From the NCBI GenBank assembly GCA_009746045.1, contig RPFO01000629.1, positions 1-64,000 of the forward strand: a DNA stretch of 64,000 bases. Reading direction: 5' to 3'. The notes under the pieces were generated by a model. The model searched no databases. It worked only from the letters and a program-made list of their open reading frames with translations, and was not told the DNA's origin. Below are positions 34,101 to 45,400 of this stretch, one piece after another (within the stretch, counting starts at the first letter, position 1; every line of letters begins with the position of its first letter). Origin of the DNA: Mesostigma viride (taxonomy: Eukaryota; Streptophyta; Mesostigmatophyceae; Mesostigmatales; Mesostigmataceae). The translations under genes were made by a program, and so were the position numbers.

Positions 34101-34931
34101 TAAGGTGCATGAGGGCAGATGCCACCATATAAAGAACCACATTTTAGGCACCAGGAAGAGGCCACCATGCTAAGTTCCGAGAGGGCCGGAAGGAGGGCCA
34201 GGGATCGCAAGTGCCAGCAGCGAATGAGGGCACATTTGCCTCAATCAATCCCGTTCGCCACTCTCTGCATGAGCGGCAGTGGCTAGGGAATCTTACAAGC
34301 AAGCGCAAGGCGTTGCCATCATCGCATACAAATAAATCTTCGCATAGTCCAGCAGAGCAGGACAATCAGCATGGTCAATCCGGTCTCTTCGGTAAGCCAT
34401 AGCGTTTGTGCAGTTTTGAGTAGTCCGCATGCTGCAGCACCCTTGCAGCATCACGTCCTATTTATAACAGTCGTGGAGGAATCCCAACAAGCCGAACCCT
34501 GGCAACAATGCCACTCGCCCACACAGTAGCCCTACAGTGACGAGGTAGACCAGCAGCGGGTGACCCACGCCACCCGCGAAGGAGGGGGCGTGCCATGCAG
34601 CTCCTGGCTGGGGTTCGCTTTGCCCAGTTCTAGGCCCGCGGACACTTTTATTCAAAGCGGAGCGTGCATTGGGGCAAAGTCAGAACAAGAGACGACCGCA
34701 AGCACACAGCAAGGCACAGCAGACAGCTGTTTTGAGGTACACCAGCTGCCAAAATGTGTGCATCTTCGTTTGGCTGCTTGGATGGGTTGATATGGGCCAC
34801 CGGCCGCCCACCGCATGTGTGGTCAATGGCTAGGCCACAAGCGGCATTGGGAGCAAGCGCAGGAGACGTACCGTGGCGAGGAAGCCGTCTCTGACCCCGA
34901 GGTCGGCGCCTGAGGCACTCATGGATGCCAT
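25104..34931 (-). CDS. Cysteine synthase / cystathionine beta-synthase family enzyme, 12 exons
   Basis: A PLP-dependent beta-replacement enzyme, most likely making cysteine from O-acetylserine and sulfide. Exons: 34931-34872, 33345-33277, 32270-32211, 31341-31201, 30176-30132, 29728-29654, 28923-28891, 28301-28259, 27981-27893, 27391-27284, 26101-25915, 25303-25104. They total 1110 nt (369 codons plus TAA) with every phase matching and no frame break. Landmarks: [21 protein letters not shown] lysine K54 in [11 protein letters not shown]; substrate loop T81-G86 (TAGNTG); phosphate loop G195-T199 (GTGGT) in [27 protein letters not shown] at about 295-299. There is no CBS-domain pair or haem-type N-terminus, which favours cysteine synthase over animal-type CBS, although the length and [13 protein letters not shown] resemble a bacterial CysK-like subgroup. 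No obvious targeting peptide. Introns make up almost nine tenths of the gene and carry at least five minisatellites. Start ATG 34931 is chosen because it precedes a consensus GTACGT donor and the conserved DGFLAT. Confidence 0.93.
26258..26372. repeat. Dispersed palindromic repeat, copy 1 (in cysteine synthase intron)
   Basis: It shares CCTTTTGCCAC-TGCGGCAAA, AACCACTC-CCGGT and CACTCAAGTTAATT with the copy at 46311-46405. The blocks themselves are inverted repeats (TTTGCC/GGCAAA, CCGGT/ACCGG), so this may be a small non-autonomous element. Confidence 0.7.
26749..26781. other. Perfect 14-bp hairpin in intron
   Basis: Arms GACACCTCAGTACC and GGTACTGAGGTGTC with a 5-nt GTACA loop, within the intron between exons 10 and 11 of the cysteine synthase-type gene. 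Confidence 0.85.
28433..28620. repeat. 34-bp intronic minisatellite
   Basis: Four units with cgagaagcagatgctgagca, followed by two diverged units built on CCGTACGCCAGCATCA. Lies in the intron between exons 7 and 8. Confidence 0.85.
30170..30625 (-). repeat. ~82-bp minisatellite carrying copies of the exon 5 splice acceptor
   Basis: On the minus strand each unit contains CCACCCACAACAG, then (GAG)AAGAAGGGCATGCTGC. This is the real 3' splice site of exon 5 and its first coding bases (exon start GAGAAGAAGGACATGCTGCG at 30176). Copies lie near 30255, 30345, 30425, 30510 and 30600, about 82-88 bp apart and decaying upstream, with weaker traces near 30700 and 30795. Confidence 0.88.
32408..32672. 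repeat. 31-bp intronic minisatellite, 8-9 units
   Basis: Near-identical units containing GTGTAGGACACGTCCAGTGC then AAAATGGGG. Very homogeneous, so probably a recent expansion. Lies in the intron between exons 2 and 3. Confidence 0.93.
33003..33196. repeat. 49-bp intronic minisatellite, four units
   Basis: Units contain GTGGTTGCCCCATCATCCAG and CATAGCGGTGGCCCACCACC. A short copy of the exon 2 donor context (CATGGGAAG|GTGGG on the minus strand, about 33205-33225) follows it, close to the real donor at 33276. Confidence 0.85.
33455..33995. repeat. 31-bp intronic minisatellite, ~17 units
   Basis: Units of GTGGGGTTGCATGGCA + (A/G)GTAAATGTGTGCGT. Open frames through it encode Thr/His-rich nonsense in all phases and are not genes. 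Lies in the first intron. Confidence 0.93.
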
Positions 34932-36470
34932 AGTGCACAAAGCCCTTGGTTCAACCTGACGGGGCACCTGGCCGGTCAGCCTCTGAGTAGACGACAGACG
35001 ATGTGGCGGATACGCCTGTTGGACACCACAACCCGGCAATATCCACCCAACAAAGCAGCATTATAACCATAGGTGTTGATACCACTGCATACCATTGATG
35101 CCGGCCGAATCGATATATAACCGCCCACGCTCTGCCGTCCACGGTCTCATGATAAATAGTGGGACCGATTATTATAAGAAGCTAGGAAAGAATTTAGCAG
35201 GGCCAGGCAATAAATATCCGTACATGTGCCTATTTAGTATCACAGCGAGGCCGGGGGGAAAAGCGGGCATTTGCAAGACAGAAACATGGGGAGGATGTCG
35301 GGCAAGCCTTCCAAGGTACATTTTGTGCATTAATGCGTCAAAAAATTCAAACCAACTTAACCGAAGCGATAATGCTTCGGCGGGGATTCAACGACGAATA
35401 AAATGAAGCTAGCGAACTCTAAGTACACAGGCAAGCGCGGCCCGCCACGGAAAGGTACGACAAGTTAAAAGGCTTCCCTGAGCGTCTAGTGCATGGATGG
35501 AGCAGCTGGCCCCGAGGCAACATTAGCAGTAGTGCCAGCACCTCCTACACAGACTATGTTGCAACTTAGCGACATAGATTAAGTCTCATAGTAAGAAATT
35601 CACTAGATCCGCTAAGAATTACCTTCTTTTCCTCGGGATAACTTACTCGGAATAAAGGGCTCATCTATTTCCGTTACCTTCAACGGTGCTCCACCCTGAC
35701 TTTTCGCAGGAATTCCGACCGCCACTCCTCGCAGAAAGGGGACTGGACCGTGCCTGTGGGTTATCGAAGGAATAATCCTCGAATGCAGCCTCGTGGTTGC
35801 CATCGTCACGCTCAACAACGTACGAAAGGCGAATGCCTAAAAGCTTCCTGTGCCGGTCCCATGCAATATCTCGCACGGCCCGCGCATTTGATCCTGCAAT
35901 AAGATCACGGGAACGCGGGGGGGCTCTCTGATATTTGACTTGCTGATGCAATTCCCGGGCGTTCGGGCTCATATGACCCCGAGCAGGACGTTTCCTGCCG
36001 CAAGGTACTGCAGGTTCCCTAGTAACAGTACATCCACTGGCGGTAATCTAATCTATAGTTTCAAACCTGGTTCAGATACTTTTTGCCGCCATCTTTTCAC
36101 GGCCACCGCGATCGTTCATTACGTGCCACGTGGCATCTTGCTCAGAAACGCGGGAAAGTTTGTCGCAGCTGCCAGCAAATTGCTTGTTATTACATGCTTG
36201 CTGCTACATTCGGTGTCCACTACGCCATGGCAGGCGGTAGGAGCCCTGCAAAGAAAAAATTGTTTACATTTAGCTTTCTCGGCAAAAGGGCAGCACGTCA
36301 ATCTTGACCTCGACACGGCGGATTAAAGGGGGTTTCAGCGTACGAGAAGCTTGCCAGGCGGCGTTACCAGCATGTCCCCTTCACCTTTTATTTATTCCGC
36401 GGAAATTGAACGTACTGTCTGGGCTGTACTGTTCGAGCGATTGTAATACTGTAAACATTTACCTATAAGC
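34932..36470. promoter_or_regulatory. Divergent intergenic region between the two housekeeping genes
   Basis: About 1.5 kb separates the opposed start codons of the cysteine synthase-type and importin-like genes, so promoters of both should be here. No TATA box at a convincing position was seen. A minus-strand frame at 35661-35972 (LLGIRLSYVVERDDGNHEAA) is of unclear status and is not called. Confidence 0.4.
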
Positions 36471-39400
36471 ATGGCTTCCTTGGATACAGACGAAGCACGG
36501 GTCACAATTCTGCAGCTTCTACAAGGCATTCTGAATGCCGACCCTGTTACGAGGAAGTTTGCGGAGGATCAGCTGATTCAGGGGTCCTTGCAGCCTGGTA
36601 AGTGTAGCCGATGGTATACCGTTAACAGGTCTTTTTACATTTTTTCCAGTGGACTTGACGGCCAGGGACAAGTAGATATTGCACCCAACTCTGCATCGTT
36701 GTATATCCTGTGCGGTATTAGCTGATGCGAGGAGTTACCATGTTCAGGGTAAAATGGAAGATCCTAGGATACTCCATTAACAGCTCGCCCCGCTCCCACC
36801 ATTTCACCCCAATGCCTGCCCACCATCCCCTTTGAGTAAACCATAGCAACCCATACCCATGAATCGTGCTGGGGCCCCGTTTGACCCCAATTTTCAGTGT
36901 TGTGTAACATCTCCAGTCTGGATCGTTCCCCAACTTATTTGGCCGGCTTCTCAACATGTCCATGCTCGAGAGCCGTGCCATCCAACACCGTTATCGTACT
37001 GCGTGGCCACTGTCTTCTCACCTTTTACTTCTGCTTCTGCGCTGCTCCTTGTGGTCCCGCTCCATCAGGTTACGGGGTGTCCCTGGTCAAGGTGTTCCTC
37101 AACCAGGCCATCCCTGAAGGGATCCGTCAGATATCCTTGACCCATGGACAGCATGTGCGAGCTGTCCTGGTGCATGCGGCGTGGCTGCATATTCTTTATG
37201 GCTGTTTCCGTTGTGCCCGAGTCTCAGATGCACCAGGCAGTCGATGTCGATGCCTGCCGGTTTGAGCTATGAAGGGGTGCAGCCATGCCTGCATCCCCTT
37301 AATGCTGGGACGCCACGTGTGGCCCACGTGTCCGCTGTGTGGCTGTGATGATGTCGGGATATTTAATGCAGGGGTGAGGTCATTTGTGCAGGTCTCTTAC
37401 CTCCCTTGTGTGGCACCCTTTCTAAGAGAATTCTAATTCCTTGACAACACCTCGCAACCCCTGTCATGGCTTGTGGCCCACCACCCCATGGATCCTCTGC
37501 TTACCCCATGGCCACTTGCGTAACACCATGCACGTCAATGCATCCGCCATCCTGCATAGACTTGTCGCCGTGATGTGCTTCCTACCCTCCTGCTTGCCTT
37601 TAGATTGCGCACTGGCTCTGTGCCCACCCCCACACGTTGCACACACCCACCTTGTACCCCGCCGTGTGTGCCCACCCTCATTTTGTCTGCGCCGCCGGCA
37701 TGTCACTGTGCATGCGCCTGCCGCGCCTACCGCCTGTACCGCCCGCGTCCCCTTTCTGTGTTGTGTGCGCCAGTACCCTCGTGCCTGCGTTCCCCCACGT
37801 GTGGGCGACCCTTGGCCATGCCCGCCCACCCCCATGTGGTACACGGCGCCCCCTTTTGTTTGGATGGTTACAACTCCACCTAGCAGCGGTGGTCCTGAAG
37901 CAGTACGTGAAGGAGCACTGGCAAGAAGAGGCGGACGGCTTCCGTCCCCCGGTAGTCATACCAGAAGAAAAGGTATGGCCCCCTGTCTTGGGGCAGCAGT
38001 GACAAACTGTGCCAGGGGTATGGCCAGGGGTATGGCGACCATATCGTAGGGCGCCATAACAGTCCGTGGCGGATTTTGGTTGGGCGAGTGTGGACACGAT
38101 TCCTGCGGCCGATTTGTTTGGCTCTGCCTGCAGCATGTCCTTCTGGGGTGGTTGACGACAGATTTGCCTACAAGACCCGTGGCATGTTGAAGACAATAAC
38201 TCTTGTATGGCTAGGACATGGCTGGCCATTCCATGCCTAGTACAGCACCAGCTGTATGCTGTGCCCACGTTCCTCGCGCCGCCTTTGTTCCCCTGGCCGG
38301 CATGCCCAGACAAGCTCACAATGCCGTTTGTTTCACATAATCGCCACGCTGCCCTTGTTCTTGATGGCGCGCCCATTCCTGATGGATCCCCTGGCCATCA
38401 CGCGGCCGTGCCATCCGCCACGCTGCCCTTGTTCTTGATGGCGCGCACATTCCTGATGGATCCCCTGGCCATCACGCGGCCGTGCCATCCGCCACGCTGC
38501 CCTTGTTCTTGATGGCGCGCCCATTCCTGATGGATCCCCTGGCCATCACGCGGCCGTGCCATCCGCCACGCTGCCCTTGTTCTTGATGGCGCGCCCATTC
38601 CTGATGGATCCCCTGGCCATCACGCGGCCGTGCCATCCGCCACGCTGCCCTTGTTCTTGATGGCGCGCCCATTCCTGATGGATCCCCTGGCCATCACGCG
38701 GCCGTGCCATTCGCCACGCTGCCCTTGTTCTTGATGGCGCGCCCATTCCTGATGGATCCCCTGGCCATCACGCGGCCGTGCCATCCGCCACGCTGCCCTT
38801 GTTCTTGATGGCGCGCCCATTCCTGATGGATCCCCTGGCCATCACGCGGCCATGCCATCCGCCACGCTGCCCTTGTTCTTGATGGCGCGCCCATTCCTGA
38901 TGGATCCCCTGGCCATCACGCGGCCGTGCCATCCGCCACGCTGCCCTTGTTCTTGATGGCGCGCACATTCCTGATGGATCCCCTGGCCATCACGCGGCCG
39001 TGCCATTCGCCACGCTGCCCTTGTTCTTGATGGCGCGCACATTCCTGATGGATCCCCTGGCCATCACGCGGCCGTGCCATCCGCCACGCTGCCCTTGTTC
39101 TTGATGGCGCGCCCATTCCTGATGGATCCCCTGGCCATCACGCGGCCATGCCATCCGCCACGCTGCCCTTGTTCTTGATGGCGCGCCCATTCCTGATGGA
39201 TCCCCTGGCCATCACGCGGCCGTGCCATCCGCCACGCTGCCCTTGTTCTTGATGGCGCGCACATTCCTGATGGATCCCCTGGCCATCACGCGGCCGTGCC
39301 ATCCGCCACGCTGCCCTTGTTCTTGATGGCGCGCCCATTCCTGATGGATCCCCTGGCCATCACGCGGCCGTGCCATCCGCCACGCTGCCCTTGTTCTTGA

Positions 39401-42400
39401 TGGCGCGCACATTCCTGATGGATCCCCTGGCCATCACGCGGCCGTGCCATCCGCCACGCTGCCCTTGTTCTTGATGGCGCGCCCATTCCTGATGGATCCC
39501 CTGGCCATCACGCGGCCGTGCCATCCGCCACGCTGCCCTTGTTCTTGATGGCGCGCCCATTCCTGATGGATCCCCTGGCCATCACGCGGCCGTGCCATCC
39601 GCCACGCTGCCCTTGTTCTTGATGGCGCGCCCATTCCTGATGGATCCCCTGGCCATCACGCGGCCGTGCCATCCGCCACGCTGCCCTTGTTCTTGATGGC
39701 GCGCACATTCCTGATGGATCCCCTGGCCATCACGCGGCCGTGCCATCCGCCACGCTGCCCCTGCGGAGGAATATGACAGGCAGGACCGCCGCTCCCTTTT
39801 CTTCCCCATGAAAGTCAGGAGCGCCGCTCCCTTTTCTTCCCCATGACAGGCAGGAGTGCCGCTCCTTTTTCTTCCCCTTAGCGGCTCACATCTGCCGATG
39901 CCTTGCGCTGCTGTCTCCACCCACCCACCCACCCACCCACCCACCCACCCACCCACTCACCCACCCACCCACCCACCCACCCACCCACCCACCCACCCAC
40001 CCACCCACCCACCCACCCACCCACCCACCCACCCACCCACCCACCCACCCACCCACCCACCCACCCACCCACCCACCCACCCACCCACCCACCCACCCAC
40101 CCACCCACCCACCCACCCACCCACCCACCCACCCACCCACCCACCCACCCACCCACCCACCCACCCACCCACCCACCCACCCACCCACCCACCCACCCAC
40201 CCACCCACCCACCCACCCACCCACCCACCCACCCACCCACCCACCCACCCACCCACCCACCCACCCACCCACCCACCCACCCACCCACCCACCCACCCAC
40301 CCACCCACCCACCCACCCACCCACCCACCCACCCACCCACCCACCCACCCACCCACCCACCCACCCACCAGGATGCGATCCGGCAGCTGCTGCCAAGCTG
40401 CCTGGGGGACCCTGCCAGCCGCCTGCGCACTGCTGGCGGCATGGCCATTGCCAAGATCGGGTCATTGGATTGGCCGGATGAGTGGCCCGACTTGCTGCTG
40501 GTGCTGGTCCGCGGCATACAGGACAAGTCCCACCCAGAACGAGGTGAGGGGGAGAAGGGGGGAGATCAAATCGTCGCGCGTTGGGGTGGGTCTTCAGACT
40601 GTGGCGAGGCTGTCAGGGGTTGGGGACTGCGTGGCGACGGGGCAGGCTGGGGGGTGTTGTGCAAGGAAGATTAGGGAGTTTCTTGGCGTGTGCCAGCGCT
40701 CCGCTCATTTGCATCCGTGCATGCCCCTGCAACTGTATCTCCCTGTGTCGTGCGCACATCTAAGCTCTGTGCGTGGAGATGCACTTGTCCGACCATGTGA
40801 TGGCGTGCGCATGTTTGTTTTTATGTTGCCTGCATCGGCCCGATCCCAGCAAGTCCCTGTAGGTGTGCCAAGTGGCGTTTTCTGTCAAAGCATTCAATCA
40901 TGTGAATTGCCATGACATCCGGGTCATGTCCAGTTAACGTTTGTCCGGGCTGGGACGGGGTTTCTTTGTTTTGGTGTTGCCTGTATCAAGCAGGTGTTTG
41001 ATAACCATGTAGGGGATGCCATCCTCGGTATAAAGTGCACCCAATGGCCGTGCAGGGGATGCCATCCTCGATATAAAGTGCACCGAATGGCTGTGCAGGG
41101 GATGCCATCCTCGATATAAAGTGCACCCAATGGCTGTGCAGGGGATGCCATCCTCGATATAAAGTGCACCGAATGGCTGTGTAGGGGATGCCATCCTCGA
41201 TATAAAGTGCACCCAATGGCTGTGTAGGGGATGCCATCCTCGGTGTAAACATTCACAAATAGCCTTTGCCTGGCCTGGCAATTTTGTAACCAGTAGCCTC
41301 CTGGGTTGTATCAATCATACTTCGGTAAGAAGATGTGCCTATTTTCTGCCCGGCAGCGTCTCGTTACCTCCCTCCACGGAACATTAGTGTCCACAGGTGT
41401 GCGGGTAGCCGTGATTCTGTGCATGGTTGAGGACACCTGCTGGTCTCCTCTCTTGCCGTCTCTGATCTCTCGGTGTGTTGTGTTGCTGCACGGGGACTCG
41501 CCTTCTCCCTGCTAAGGCACCAGCGGCGGCGGTGCACCGGCACTCCTCGCTGGCCACAGTGCCGGCTCTCCTCTGCGAGATGGGTTGTGGGGGGTGCTGG
41601 CGCTTCCCCTCGCTGTGGTTCCATGCCACCTCATGCTGCCAGGCCTATGTGACCCAGTTGCTGCCCCGCTGCTGCCTGTGTTTGCCCCCCCTGGCCTCCC
41701 TGTGCGGTTCGGTGCCTCCAGTGCAAGGGTCACTGCAGTGCCTGTCGCTGCTGGCGGGCGACATTGACGATCAGCAGCTGCCGCAGCTAGTCCCTGTTCT
41801 CTTCCCTGAGCTGCTGGAGATGGTCTCCCACCCTGAGGTGCGCTCGCGCGGCTGGTGGCAGCTACTTGGGTGTAGACCTCCTCTGTACATCGCACAGGCA
41901 CTTGCATGTGGTAGCCATGCCACGACTCGGCATGCCCCATGGGCTGCTCTGCTTGGTACTGTGTGCACGAAAGCACTTCTTGCCGGTTGCTGGCACTCCT
42001 GACACACTGCTATCCAAGCCTGAACTGGAGTGAGACAAGTTTCACCACAGTCAGATCTTGCCTGGTAAATATACGATGTGACAAAGCGTCATCTGCAATA
42101 TATCTCCGTTTGCCGTTGGCTTCCTGCATGAGCTGAGTGGCTGGAATCTTCTGCCTTTTTTGAGCCTTGCTTGACAGCTGGCGTGGGTGAAGCAGATTGT
42201 TGCATGGCGTGTTCCCCCAGGTTAGCTTGTATCTGGGACTAGCTCGAGCCGCCCCATTATCATTATTTACAGCCCGTACATCATCGAGTGTTCGCTAGTT
42301 GCTTCTTGCCGGCACCTCTGTGCTGTGCTGTGGCGCTTTCCTTGCACACCCCTGTGATTGTTTCTGCACCCTTACGCACCTGCCCTTTCCCTTGCGCGTC

Positions 42401-45400
42401 CTCACACACCTACCTTTTCCTTGCGCACCCTTGCACAAATCGGACCTTCCTTGCGCACCCTTGCACCCACGACCTTCCTTGCGCAGGTGTACGGTTGCAT
42501 GATGCAGCGCAAAGCCTTGTCCGTCCTGTATGGCTGCCTGGCTACCCTGGGCTACGTGAGCGGGCCCATGCAGGTATGACCATGGTGGTGGCACGAACGC
42601 ACCTGTGGATAAGCCGACGATGCCGCACTCGTGGTGCCTGGTTATGGGCTCACATTCTAGTTTTGGGCATTGATATGGAATGGATGTAGGGGCAGCCTTC
42701 AGTTCTCGCATCATGCGTTCAGCTTCGGCCGTGCCATCGTCCCTTGCCACCCTTGACCACGGTCACGCCGGTGTCTCATCTGACATTTGTTTGTCACAGT
42801 ATGGGCCAGTGTCCTTCATCAAGGCGAGTGCCGGCCCTGTTCCTCCCCTCCGACCCACCTGCCTCGCGTTTGCTGCACTCAGCTCGGAGCGCACTTAAAC
42901 TATGAGGCTGGGACTTGTTCATGGACACAGCGGCGGCAGACTGGATACAGCCGCGGTTGTTCGCCGCATCCCATCCCTCGTTCTTGGTGCCTTCTGGTAG
43001 CCGGCTGTGACAAGCTGCCCTTGCTCAACACCAGCTATTTGAAAGAAGAAAAAGACCTGCGTACAGTAGACCATCACTGTCGCTGACCTGCAGCTGGGAA
43101 CAAGTGGATCGTGTTCACCGTGCATTTGCCGTGCTTGCCGCTGCGACCCATTCGAAACCGACCTGGCTCGCATTTCTTAGTGGGCGCACTCCTAGGCCAC
43201 CAGCAGTCACGTGGAAAAGCATGACTGGTCAGCATCACCTGTCCTCATGGCCCGACTGCCCCTGCGCACACCCTGGCTGGTCTGGCCCAGAGGAAGACGC
43301 AGGCGCTCATCTCGCCGATGCTGGCGGCATGGATGGGACAGCTGGCGCGTGTGCTGTCGGAGCCGCTGCATGGCGTGGAGGACGTGGGGTTGAAGATGCA
43401 GGTAGGGAATGCACAGCCCCTCGGTCGGCTGCCACAATACTTGCTCAGGGGAAGCCACCTGCCGCGTGATCCTGCCAAGCTGCTTCTCCTTTGTTGTGGC
43501 GCCTATGTTGTGCTACCACCTGGCTTGGCGCCTGTGGCCTCTTTGGGGGGAAGCGCGTGTGGATGGCTTGCCACGGCTGAGCTCTTGGTGGTTTCTCAAT
43601 ATAAAGCGTTTGGTGGTTTCTCAATACATAGCGTTTGGTGGTTTCTCAATATATAGCGTCGGTTCGGCTGCAACGGGCCATGGCTGGCCGGCGAATCATT
43701 TTTTGACAGGTTCATGTGGTGGTGGTATGCATATTATTGTGGGATGAGCCGCCTTGTGTGTGGAAGGGCAGGGGAGCAGATGTGCAGGCAGGTCTGTTGT
43801 GGAGTCCCTACAGTGGCGCCAGCTGGCGGCGTTGGGCCACTTTCTGTGTCTATAAGTGCGATGGCCACCTGATGGAATTTCGCTTGCATCCTACGTTGGG
43901 CATACGGTGTTGCCTGGTAGCCGTCGCGCACCACAAGAGGAGGGCATGCCATCAAAATCTGTCACCAACTTGTGCCACCACCACCATCATGTGCCAATCC
44001 AGTTTGTCAAGTGGGAGAACGCGGGGCACGATCATGCAACATATGGTGCCTGCATTTGCACGTGGGGCACTTTGGTCTGCCATGAATTTATGCAATCTAT
44101 AGCAAGTGGTCGCCAGACAATTTCCTACGAGAGCCAGTTCGAAGCTATTTGTTCTGTTGTATGTTTCGTTTTCTTTTTAAGGGTGGGCCTAGCGAGCAAC
44201 TTGCAGGTTTTCTGCCACCATGGCGCCCCAACTCGGTGTCGATGTTGCACGGTGCTGGATCACCTCCTGCGGCGCGTGTCCGCCTCCCTTCTCCCCCCAG
44301 GCGCTCAAGGTGGTGAGCACCGCGCTGCAGAACTTCCCCAAGCCAATGGCAACTCACTTCCCAGGTGGGTGGCGCACCCTTGCTTACACTTGCTCATGGC
44401 ATGCACTTTTGACAGGTGGCACGAGCTGCGCTTGCACCCTGCATGTGGCGTGTGTGCTGCCACTTGTTCTCACATGGCTCCAAATGATGGAGCAACCTAG
44501 CTGGTATCTCATGATCATTCTTGGCAGTTAAGGTGTGTATGGCACATCACATCTAGCAGCGCGCGACTTTGGCTGTCGTAAGAAGTCCGCTGTCCGCTGG
44601 CTCCTCCCCCCCTCATACCCCACGTGTCGATGCTGGAGCTTCTCTCACCCTCCTCGTCCATCTGCCCCCTGCCCCTCTGTCCCTGTCCCTGTCCCCAGGG
44701 GTGATGGCGCCGCTGTGGCAGCTGTTTGCGGGCAGCGCACCGTTGTTTGAGGCGCGTGTGCTGCAGCAGGGGTCGACGGACGCGGGCTATGACTCGGACG
44801 GCGACCTCATCACGCTCGACACGCTGGTTGCACAGGTGGGGGTGATGACAGCAGGTGCATGGGCTAGAGGGTGCTGGTGTTTCCTTTTTCTTGTGTGTGT
44901 GTGTGTGTGTGCGCGCGCGTGGGCGAGGGGTTGCGAGGGCCAGTGGGTCTGCCCTGGTTGCTGCAGCAACTGGTTGTTGACTCGTTTCTTCCTGCCCGTT
45001 TTGCGCGTGCTTGCGTGTGCCCCTGGCCGTGTGCATGATTGTGTCGGTTTTATTTGTGCGTGCATGCGCCCAGCTATTCGAGGTGCTCATCACGCTGGTG
45101 GGCAGCCCCCGTTTCTCAAAGGTGAGGCCACCCACCCCTGCATCTGGTTGTGCTGATTTCTCCTTCTTTTGCTCTAGTGTGAATGGTATGCACCGATGTT
45201 GTCCAGTGTGAATGGTATGCTCCGATGTTGTCTAGTGTTAATGGTATGCACCGATGTTGTCTAGTGTGAATGGTATGCACCGATGTTGTCTAGTGTGAAT
45301 GGTATGCACCGATGTTGTCTAGTGTGAATGGTATGCTCCGATGTTGTCTAGTGTGAATGGTATGCACCGATGTTGTCTAGTGCGAATGGTATGCACCGAT

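Noticed and set aside
35661-35972. Minus-strand ORF between the two housekeeping genes
   Set aside because: The middle part has a plausible composition, but there is no recognised family, no clear splice context and the strand choice is ambiguous. Worth a search, not a call.
38333-39708. Serial 66-codon minus-strand frames every 74 bp
   Set aside because: One frame per repeat unit of the 74-bp array; no reason to think any is expressed.
39856-40674. Long Thr-His-Pro-Pro frame and antisense Gly-Trp-Val frames
   Set aside because: These are translations of the (CCCA)n tract. Only the part from 40372 onward is a real importin exon.
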